Assembly (NCBI GenBank): GCA_046350295.1
Contig: JAXMAR010000037.1
Span: forward strand, 1 to 64,000
DNA length: 64,000 bases
Origin: JAXMAR01 sp046350295
Lineage (GTDB): Bacteria; Planctomycetota; Planctomycetia; Gemmatales; Gemmataceae
Reading direction: 5' to 3'
Both the position numbers and the translations under genes were made by a program. The notes under the pieces were generated by a model. It was given only the letters and a program-made list of their open reading frames with translations, was not told the DNA's origin and did no database searches. Positions 16,979 to 24,257 of this stretch are shown in pieces (position 1 is the stretch's first letter; each line of letters starts with the position of its first letter).

Positions 16979-17527
16979 TCCCCGTTTTCAGACGGACTCT
17001 AAACGAAGAATCCGGGGCCGGATCGCTCTCCTGTAACCCGCATCTTCGGCATCGCGAGCGCAATGCGCTTCTTGAACGAACGATGAATTCCGCCCTTCGC
17101 CTGCCCTCTCAAGGCGCCATGAGGAGGGGCCGATAATAGCTCTGCCTCATCACTGATAGCCAAGGGCACATGGCCGCTCGCTGGTAGGATTCGGGTTCCC
17201 TTCCTGAACTGGAGGGTCGAGCCCGAGTCCAGCCGGCCGGATGGATTCCCCGATCTGTTCCGGCTCGGCCGGCAGCGGCCCCCGCACAGGGCTCCGGTCA
17301 CACGATCTTGACCCCGACCGCCGGACAACGCCGATGTTCCCACCATGGCGACTGGTCCAGCCAGGGCGGTCCACTGCTGTGACACCGGCCGGAGCCCTGT
17401 CTTTGTTCGGCGCCTGCCACCACTCACCACTCACCACTCACCAACCCACCACTCACTTCCATTTCAAAGCAGGCAAACTATACCAAGAGAAACGCTTTTT
17501 CCGTCTTCTCTCCTCCGTGAGCCTGCC
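16979..17527. other. Intergenic region before eno with a short tandem repeat
   Basis: About 550 bases. Open frames here are shadows with no family resemblance. The distinctive element is a run of CACCACTCAC units at about 17418-17456 (several tandem copies, imperfect), 70-110 bases ahead of the enolase start. No convincing promoter could be chosen. Confidence 0.5.
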
Positions 17528-18832
17528 ATGGAACTGCAATCGATTCATGCCCGGGAGATCCTCGATAGCCGGGGTAATCCAACGCTCGAAGTCGTCGTGC
17601 TCCTCACCGATGGCGCTCATGGCCGGGCCGCCGTCCCTTCCGGCGCCTCCACCGGCGAGCATGAGGCGGTCGAGCTGCGCGACGGCGACAAGAGACGCTA
17701 CCTCGGCAAAGGGGTGCTCCAGGCGGTCACGAACGTCAACGAGAAGATCGCGCCCAAGCTGCTGGGCCTGTCCGCCTTCGAGCAGACGATGATCGACCAG
17801 CTCATGATCGAGCAGGACGGGACCGAAAACAAAGGGAACTTGGGCGCCAACGCCATCCTCGGCGTCTCGCTCGCGGTCGCCCACGCCGCGGCCGGTTCGC
17901 TCGGCCTGCCCCTCTACCGCTACCTCGGCGGGACCAACGCCAAGTACCTGCCCGTGCCGATGATGAACGTCTTGAACGGCGGCAAGCACGCGGACAACAA
18001 CATCGACTTCCAGGAATTCATGATCATGCCGCTGGGCGCCCCGTCATTCCGCGAGGGGCTGCGCATGGGGGCCGAGGTCTTTCACCATCTGAAGAAGGTC
18101 CTGCACGACAAGCATCTGAGCACGGCGGTCGGCGACGAAGGCGGCTTCGCTCCAAACCTCAAGAGCCCGGACGAGGCGTTCGAGGTCCTGGCCAAGGCGA
18201 CCGAAGCCGCCGGGTATCGTCTCGGCGAGGACATCGTCTTCGCCCTCGACCCCGCGACCACCGAGCTCTTCAACGAGGCCAGGGAGAAGGGAAAGCCCGG
18301 CTACTGCTTCTTCAAAAGCAACCCGTCCAGGATCATCTCCTCCGACGAGATGATCGACCTCTGGAAAGGCTATTGCCGGCAGTGGCCGATCCGCTCGATC
18401 GAGGACGGCCTGGCGGAGGACGACTGGGCCGGCTGGCAGAAGCTGACGCGCGAGCTGGGGGACAAGGTGCAGCTCGTGGGGGACGACCTCTTTGTCACCA
18501 ACGTCAAACGCCTCCAGCAGGGCATCACCCAGAACGCCGCCAACAGCATCCTCATCAAGGTGAACCAGATCGGCACGCTCACCGAGACGCTTGACGCCAT
18601 CGAGCTGGCCCGCCGCAACGGCTTCACCTCGATCGTCAGCCATCGCTCGGGCGAGACCGAGGACGCGACCATTGCCGACATCGCCGTCGCCACCAACGCG
18701 GGCCAGATCAAGACCGGCTCCGCCTGCCGCACCGACCGCATCGCCAAGTACAACCAGCTGCTGCGGATCGAGGAGGACCTGGGCGACAGCGCGAAATACG
18801 GCGCCGAGCTGTGGCCGGCGAAGCGGAAATGA
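17528..18832 (+). CDS. eno: Enolase (phosphopyruvate hydratase)
   Basis: 434 residues, the usual length. It interconverts 2-phosphoglycerate and phosphoenolpyruvate in glycolysis and gluconeogenesis with two Mg2+ ions. The N-terminus 'MELQSIHAREILDSRGNPT' is canonical. Other signatures include 'PSGASTGEHEAVELRD', 'VGDEGGFAPNL', the metal-site 'SIEDGLAEDDW', 'KVNQIGTLTET' with the catalytic Lys, and 'SHRSGETEDATIADIAVA'. The ATG at 17528 matches the family start; longer frames upstream do not. A small membrane protein follows 124 bases downstream on the same strand. Confidence 0.98.
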   Translation: MELQSIHAREILDSRGNPTLEVVVLLTDGAHGRAAVPSGASTGEHEAVELRDGDKRRYLGKGVLQAVTNVNEKIAPKLLGLSAFEQTMIDQLMIEQDGTENKGNLGANAILGVSLAVAHAAAGSLGLPLYRYLGGTNAKYLPVPMMNVLNGGKHADNNIDFQEFMIMPLGAPSFREGLRMGAEVFHHLKKVLHDKHLSTAVGDEGGFAPNLKSPDEAFEVLAKATEAAGYRLGEDIVFALDPATTELFNEAREKGKPGYCFFKSNPSRIISSDEMIDLWKGYCRQWPIRSIEDGLAEDDWAGWQKLTRELGDKVQLVGDDLFVTNVKRLQQGITQNAANSILIKVNQIGTLTETLDAIELARRNGFTSIVSHRSGETEDATIADIAVATNAGQIKTGSACRTDRIAKYNQLLRIEEDLGDSAKYGAELWPAKRK

Positions 18833-18860
18833 CGATGCCTTGTTCAGAGGCCGCGCCGGC

Positions 18861-18885
18861 GGAGCCGGAAGCGTAAGCGGCGGGG
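18861..18885. repeat. GAGCCGGAAGCGTNAGCGNCGGG repeat, copy 1
   Basis: GGAGCCGGAAGCGTAAGCGG followed by CGGGG, 28 bases after the enolase stop. A close copy, differing at two internal positions, is at 54888-54912, where it forms the left arm of a terminator. Confidence 0.65.
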
Positions 18886-18956
18886 CTTGTCTATCCATCG
18901 CTCATCTGCCTGGCCCGAGAGGACTGCGCGACCGCCAAACGAGGAAAAGCCGGAAA

Positions 18957-19238
18957 ATGCTGCGCCGCTTCTTCGACGTCTGGTTGCCGCGGTTTCTCTT
19001 CGGCATTTGCCTTGCCGCCGCGCTGACGCTGGCGGGCGCCGTGCTCCTTTCCCCTTCCTTGTGCGAACCGGATAGTCCCTTCCTGCTGCGTCTCTTTGCG
19101 GAGGACGCGACAGTCCGCCGCATCGCCTTGGTGAGCGCCGGCGGCCTCGTCGTCAGCGCGTGCCTTTTCTTCCGGCTGCGCGATCCGGAAGCGAAGCGCC
19201 AGCGGCGCGATCCGCCGCGGACGATGGCCGGGGCGTAG
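18957..19238 (+). CDS. Small two-helix membrane protein
   Basis: 93 residues from an ATG preceded by GAGGA. Two hydrophobic stretches are seen, about 12-32 ('PRFLFGICLAAALTLAGAVL') and 57-73 ('ALVSAGGLVVSACLFF'), with a basic C-terminal tail. It lies downstream of eno and is convergent with the large surface-protein gene. The family is not recognised. The frame is open far upstream through eno in another frame, which only reflects high GC content; the ATG and ribosome site make a real small gene plausible but not certain. Confidence 0.5.
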   Translation: MLRRFFDVWLPRFLFGICLAAALTLAGAVLLSPSLCEPDSPFLLRLFAEDATVRRIALVSAGGLVVSACLFFRLRDPEAKRQRRDPPRTMAGA

Positions 19239-19358
19239 GCCTTCAGCCCCGCGCCCATTCCATGCATCTTCTCCTCCCGCCACTCTCGACACGCCGGCCT
19301 GCGCTGGGCGTGCCCAAGAGCTCGTGACGACGCGCCTCTATGCGCCTGCGACGCCGCT

Positions 19359-22300
19359 TCACGGACTGGTCACGGTGAGCGTATAGGACGCGGACGTGAA
19401 GCCGGTGATTTGTATCCACTCGGTCTCATCGGCCCCTGCCGTCCACTGGACGCTGCCTGAGTCGAAATGGTAGCCGTCGACTAGGCTATTGAGCGACTCG
19501 GGCGAGCCGTTGTAGACGTTGAAGGACAGGACGAAGCTGCCGGAGACGGTGACCGTGACCGTGTACTGCACGCCGTAACTGGCGCTGAGGACGAACCAGT
19601 CGTTTTGCATCATGCTGAGGCTGCCGGTGTAGGACTGGCCCGCGGCGATGGCGCCCGCGGTGGCGGCGGTGGAGCCGGGGGTGACGACGGCGGCGACGTC
19701 GATGGCCACCGTATCACTGTCCGTGCCGCCCGCCTGGTCGTCGGTGTCGATCTGGACCGACGCCGAGCCGTAATAGTTCGCCGTCGGCGCGAACGTCAGT
19801 CCCGCCAGCGCGGCGTTGATGTTGCTAAGCGTACCGGTGAACGTCATGGTGGCGTCGGCCGTACCGTCGCCGGCCGAGAAGGTCAGGCCGGTGGTTCCGC
19901 TCAGGGTGAGGGCGCCGTGGGTGGCGGTCAGGGTGACTTGCAGCGAGCTCGACCCGGCGTCGACGTCGCCGATGGAGATCAGGTTGTTGTTGCCGGTGGA
20001 GAAGACGAGGTTCGTATTCTCGTTGACCGTCTGGCTGCTCGGGACGCTGTTGATGGGAGCGTCATTGACGCCGTAGACCGTCAGGCTGACGGTCGCGGTG
20101 TCCGTGCCGCCGTTGCCGTCGGAGACCTGGTAGGTGAAGCTATCGCTCGTGGAGGCGCCGTCGGCGAGGGCCTGGAACGTTGACGACGTGCTGGCGTCAT
20201 AGAGGAAGCTGCCGTCGCTGTAGACGGTCAGCGTGGCGCCGGAGCTGAGCGTGATCGGCGAGCCGACATTGCCGGAGGAGCCGTTGACCTGGGAGACGGT
20301 GAGGGTGTCGTCGAGGTTCGGATCGGAATCCAGGCCCGAGCCGGCGTCGTCCCAGAAGGCGCTGCCGACGACGATATTGTCTTCGGTCACGTCGTAGGCG
20401 TTGTCGGTGGCCGTGGGAGCGACATTGACGCCATTGATGGTAACAGTGACAGTGGCCGTGCTGAGACCGCCGTGCCCGTCGGAAATCGTGTAGTCGAAGG
20501 TGTCGGTGGCGGTTTCGCCGTCGGAGAGCGCGGCGAAGGCGTCGGAAGTGCTCGCGTCGTAGTCGAAGCTGCCGTCGCTGTTCAGGGTGAGGGTCGCGCC
20601 GGAGGGGAGGACCACCGCGCTGCCCACGTCGCCGGGGATGCCGTTGACCTGGACAACGGCGAGGGTATCGCTATCGGCGTCGTCGTCGGTCCCGGCGCCG
20701 GTGTCATCGGTGAGAACGTTGCCGCTCACATCGTCGTTCGCGTCGACGCTATAGGAATCGTCGGTCGCGGCGGGGGTGTGGTCGAGGACGAGGTGCGTGA
20801 TCTTCACGGTGAAGCCGGAGTATGTCGCGCTGATGACATGGGCGCCGCGCGCGAGCGTCGGCTGGTAGGTGGCGACGCCGCCGGAGAGGGAGGAGGAGCC
20901 GAGGAGGGAGCCGTTGTCGTAGAAGGCGACGGTCCCGCTGGGGCTGCCGGCAACGGTGGCGGTGAAGGTGACGGATTGGCCGTAGGTCGTGGGCGCCGCC
21001 GAAGCCGCGAGGGTAACGGTGTTGCTGCCTGAGGTGAGGACGACGTCGTTGCCGTCGCCGCCGTTGTAGGCGATGGCGTAGTTAGCGCCGCCGATGGAAA
21101 CAAGATCGCCCTGAGCGAGGTTGGCGAAGGCGCCGCTGACGGCGCTTGCGCCGCCGTTGTCGATGAGGGTGAAGGAGCTGCCGCTGAAGGAGGGGAGAGA
21201 ACGCAGTAAGAGATGGCCGGCGAGGGTGACGGCGTCGGTTGTGATGATCTGGTCGGAGCCGGAAGCGCCGAGTTCGAAGTCGAGGACGCCGTCGCTCAGT
21301 TGCTCGAAGAGGCCGTCGATGGCGAGCGTGCCGGCGGCGCCGTCGCCGCCTGGCGCGATGAAAGCGGCGCTGGTGACATCGGCGTCGATGGTCCCGGCTC
21401 CTTCCAGGAGGCCGCCTGTTTGGACGAAGCCGTCGGCGGCGTCGATCTCGCCGCCGCCGAGGAACGTGGTACCCGAGGTCATGTCGTACGCGTCGTCAAC
21501 CGAAAACACACCCGCGATGGACACGTAACTTCCATTCTGATCAAAATCCCCGCAAACGTCGGTTTCCGCACCGTCTTCCGTGAATATGTCTTGCTCTTCG
21601 GAGTCGCTCGGAAGCAGGGTATTGTCGCCGATATTATTATCATCCCTGACCCGGACAGATGAATCCGTGCCCTGGAACACACCTGGGGCGGCCGTGGCTC
21701 TGTTTTGCCGAATCGTATTGCGTCTGAGGCTGCCCTGAACGCCGGTGAAATCGAAGACGTAAATGGCTCCGCCGCTTCCACCCTGGGCCTGGTTCTGAGT
21801 AAAGCTGCAGTACCTGGCGTCCAACCCAAAGGACGTACCGCCGGAAGTTCCCTGGTGGAAGATCGCGCCTCCGTTTCGCGTGGCAACGTTATTGACGAAC
21901 TGGGAGTCTGCACAGAGGACCGACACCTGTATGGCGGAGTCCCAAAGACCCGCGCCGTCCCTGGCCCCATTGCTGATGATGCGTGAGTGAGAGACGTAGG
22001 CTGTCGCGCCGGCACCGGAAATGTAGACGCCGCCGCCGTCCTGGGAGGCGATATTAGTGTCGAGAACGCAGTTGTTGAGCTCGAGATATGCATCGCTCGC
22101 GCTCACCGCGATGCCAGCCCCGTTCGTCGCGCGATTATCGACAAACCGCACATCGTTCAGGTATACCTCGCTGCGCCGGTTTTCCACTTGTAGACCGCCG
22201 CCTCCCTCCGTCCCCGCGTCTCCGCCCGCAATCGTCAAGCCGCTAACGGTGACGGCCACGGGCGAGTCGAGCGGCCGCAAAGGAAAATTCACGTCGAGAA

Positions 22301-22649
22301 TTCGGAAGTTCCCGGCGCCCGCGGCTCTCTGAACGCGGAGTTGGGCGCTGCCCGGTCCCGTAATCGTAACGCTCCGCGAGATTGGTGTCAGAGCCGTCTC
22401 GAGGTTGATCTGTCCCCTCACTCCAGCGGCGATGTTGATCTGGTGCGTTTCGTCAGTCGCCGCCGTCGCAAGGCCATCCAAGGCCGCTCGAAGGGAACCC
22501 GCTCCGGCGTTGTTGAGGTTATTGACCGTGAAGACCGCCGGGGCGATCCTGTCATCCAGCCGTTCCAGCCACGGCTTGAAGGAGGGCGTTGGCGCCTGCC
22601 GCGCACCCCGTCCCTTTTTCGTTCTCGGGGCTCCAAAGAGGCTCAGCAT
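19359..22649 (-). CDS. Large surface protein: beta-helix, Ig-like and tandem cadherin-like domains
   Basis: 1,096 residues from the ATG at 22649 (GGGAG 8 bases upstream). Near residue 30 is 'WLERLDDRIAPAVFTV', the planctomycete-type 'LExR..P' N-terminal signature of secreted surface proteins. Next, 'NNLNNAGAGSLRAAL' (a CSLREA-like unit) leads into a right-handed parallel beta-helix with repeated 'G.GVYISGAGATAYVSHSRI'-type coils to about 390. Then come an autotransporter-like 'GGGEIDAADGFVQTGGLLEGAG' stretch, a Big_3-type Ig domain ('SGTVAFYDNGSLLG'), and two or three VCBS/cadherin-like repeats with 'SDGSFDYDAST' and 'SDGHGGLSTATVTVTINGVN'. A C-terminal pre-peptidase-like beta-sandwich ends the protein. 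Its start lies 32 bases downstream of the preceding gene, so the two are likely cotranscribed. Predicted adhesion or coat role. Confidence 0.88.
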   Translation of the reverse strand: MLSLFGAPRTKKGRGARQAPTPSFKPWLERLDDRIAPAVFTVNNLNNAGAGSLRAALDGLATAATDETHQINIAAGVRGQINLETALTPISRSVTITGPGSAQLRVQRAAGAGNFRILDVNFPLRPLDSPVAVTVSGLTIAGGDAGTEGGGGLQVENRRSEVYLNDVRFVDNRATNGAGIAVSASDAYLELNNCVLDTNIASQDGGGVYISGAGATAYVSHSRIISNGARDGAGLWDSAIQVSVLCADSQFVNNVATRNGGAIFHQGTSGGTSFGLDARYCSFTQNQAQGGSGGAIYVFDFTGVQGSLRRNTIRQNRATAAPGVFQGTDSSVRVRDDNNIGDNTLLPSDSEEQDIFTEDGAETDVCGDFDQNGSYVSIAGVFSVDDAYDMTSGTTFLGGGEIDAADGFVQTGGLLEGAGTIDADVTSAAFIAPGGDGAAGTLAIDGLFEQLSDGVLDFELGASGSDQIITTDAVTLAGHLLLRSLPSFSGSSFTLIDNGGASAVSGAFANLAQGDLVSIGGANYAIAYNGGDGNDVVLTSGSNTVTLAASAAPTTYGQSVTFTATVAGSPSGTVAFYDNGSLLGSSSLSGGVATYQPTLARGAHVISATYSGFTVKITHLVLDHTPAATDDSYSVDANDDVSGNVLTDDTGAGTDDDADSDTLAVVQVNGIPGDVGSAVVLPSGATLTLNSDGSFDYDASTSDAFAALSDGETATDTFDYTISDGHGGLSTATVTVTINGVNVAPTATDNAYDVTEDNIVVGSAFWDDAGSGLDSDPNLDDTLTVSQVNGSSGNVGSPITLSSGATLTVYSDGSFLYDASTSSTFQALADGASTSDSFTYQVSDGNGGTDTATVSLTVYGVNDAPINSVPSSQTVNENTNLVFSTGNNNLISIGDVDAGSSSLQVTLTATHGALTLSGTTGLTFSAGDGTADATMTFTGTLSNINAALAGLTFAPTANYYGSASVQIDTDDQAGGTDSDTVAIDVAAVVTPGSTAATAGAIAAGQSYTGSLSMMQNDWFVLSASYGVQYTVTVTVSGSFVLSFNVYNGSPESLNSLVDGYHFDSGSVQWTAGADETEWIQITGFTSASYTLTVTSP

Positions 22650-22681
22650 TGGTGTACTCCCACAAGAGGATTTCCTGTTTG

Positions 22682-23884
22682 TCAGAAATCGAGGAACCGT
22701 ATCGGCACAGTTTTTTGCTCCCCACGTCGCTTGACGGGGAGGAGTATCTCCTTGGTTTCGACAATCGCGCCGCATAATTTGGCTCGCAGCGCGCTCATCC
22801 CCGCCCCCGTTGAAAGCTCGATGCGGTCTCCTGGGAGAAGTCCACAACGCGCAAAGCGCTTGCCTAGGGTTTCGACAAAAAGGCCGTGCGAATCCTGGCT
22901 CAGGCCAAGTCCAATGTCCGATTGCTCGAGCATCGGGTTGAAGGGTAGCGCAGCGAGACGGCCTCGCGAGACGCTGTCATAGGTTCGTTTGCCGATCTTG
23001 ATTTCGCCGGTCGCGTATAGGGCCGAATTGTAAACCTCGTGTTCAACGGTGACGTTCCCGTTAACGAGGAGAACACTTGAATCAACGCCGCGCAAGAAGC
23101 AATCTCCATTGCAAAAGATGAAACACTGGGATGCCGTGGGACCGTCGCCTGAAGGGGTCTTCGTAATTGGGCCGTTGACCAGAAGTACCGAGCATGTCGG
23201 GTTACCTCTGATCTCCACGCCGCCAGCCATGATTGCGATGCAGGAGCTAAGTGCGCCATGAAACGTCGCGCCTTTCGCGACGAGTAGTGAGTGGAAACGA
23301 TTGTCGAAATCATGTCCCTTGAGTATCCAAGGCCCGGTGAGCCTACCACTCACAATCTCGACGTGGCCAAACAGGTCCTTGCGACCGAGATCCTTGTAGG
23401 GAAACTCCGTGGCTATTCCCGCCTCGCTCTCGATCCCCTCTATCCGTTTGCGAAGGGAGGCGATCAGCGGCTTGGGATCCTTCAGCAAGTCTCGCGAGTG
23501 GTAGGCCTGGTCGATGAGGAGATCGAGCGGAGGCGACTCCGAGGCAAGAAGGTTCTTGAGCCCGGCGGCCTTTATCCTTTCCTCGAAGTACCTTTTCAGG
23601 GACGTTAGTCGCGCTTGCGCCTCCAGGGATGTGCGAAGCTCGCGGTCCTCCTCGATCGCCCATTGCAGAAGAAAGAAACAGCCCGGCTCCTTCTTTAGCC
23701 TTTCCGTGGCGACCTCTCGTTCCCGGTAGACCGGCGAGGCTAGAGCGTGAAGCAGGCCTTTTAATCGCTCGGTTTCAGATGGAGAAACGACGGCGGAGGA
23801 CAGCCGATCCTGAGCCGCCCCGTTTTGCCAGCTAGAGAGCAAGACTAGCCACGTTGCGATCAGGCAAAGCATCAGCCGGGTCAT
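22682..23884 (-). CDS. Secreted protein with C-terminal PDZ-like domain
   Basis: 400 residues with a signal peptide (1-24). Residues ~30-125 are helical and charged. Residues ~170-310 contain many short hydrophobic strands ('SSCIAIMAGGVEIRG', 'CSVLLVNGPI', 'SSVLLVNGNVTVEHEVYNSALYATG' as landmarks) that look like a small beta-solenoid similar in pattern to bactofilin-type repeats. The C-terminal ~70 residues contain 'FARCGLLPGDRIELSTGAGM', a PDZ-like ligand-binding loop. GGAGGA precedes the ATG. It is immediately upstream of the large surface protein on the same strand, so it may help export, anchor or quality-control that protein. I do not recognise a named family. Confidence 0.6.
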   Translation of the reverse strand: MTRLMLCLIATWLVLLSSWQNGAAQDRLSSAVVSPSETERLKGLLHALASPVYREREVATERLKKEPGCFFLLQWAIEEDRELRTSLEAQARLTSLKRYFEERIKAAGLKNLLASESPPLDLLIDQAYHSRDLLKDPKPLIASLRKRIEGIESEAGIATEFPYKDLGRKDLFGHVEIVSGRLTGPWILKGHDFDNRFHSLLVAKGATFHGALSSCIAIMAGGVEIRGNPTCSVLLVNGPITKTPSGDGPTASQCFIFCNGDCFLRGVDSSVLLVNGNVTVEHEVYNSALYATGEIKIGKRTYDSVSRGRLAALPFNPMLEQSDIGLGLSQDSHGLFVETLGKRFARCGLLPGDRIELSTGAGMSALRAKLCGAIVETKEILLPVKRRGEQKTVPIRFLDF

Positions 23885-24257
23885 CGGGCCATCCTCCAGA
23901 AGTGTGTCGTCGCGATATCAGCTGCACTTCACTCGAAAGGCCCACTCGTCGTCAAGGTCATCACACGGGAAAAACGCTTCGCTACCTGAGATCCGCCGAA
24001 AGCTCCCACGGCTTTTCCCGCTCGCTATCGATGCGCTTCCAGTTGAGGGGTCGCCATCGGAACGCGAATTTACCCTCCGGACAAGTGGAACGTCTAGCGA
24101 AAACGTGAAAAGAAAACGAAGAAAACCCGGCAGATTATTGCGGGACCGTAGATTTCAATGTGTCGGCTGAAAAAAGGAACCTGTCCGCGAGCGGACTGCA
24201 CGCGAAAAGCTCGCGAGACCGCGGACGAACGCCCCTGCGCACAACACCGCACACGGC
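23885..24257. other. Intergenic region without a recognised feature
   Basis: About 370 bases between the open end of the pdxJ frame and the start of the secreted PDZ-like gene. It should carry the promoter for the minus-strand surface-protein unit. A moderately A-rich run (GTGAAAAGAAAACGAAGAAAA, in part) lies at 24105-24125. No repeat, RNA gene or open frame stood out. Confidence 0.4.

Noticed and set aside
17418..17456. Tandem CACCACTCAC units considered as a CRISPR-like or VNTR locus
   Set aside because: No spacers and very short imperfect units; a simple tandem repeat.
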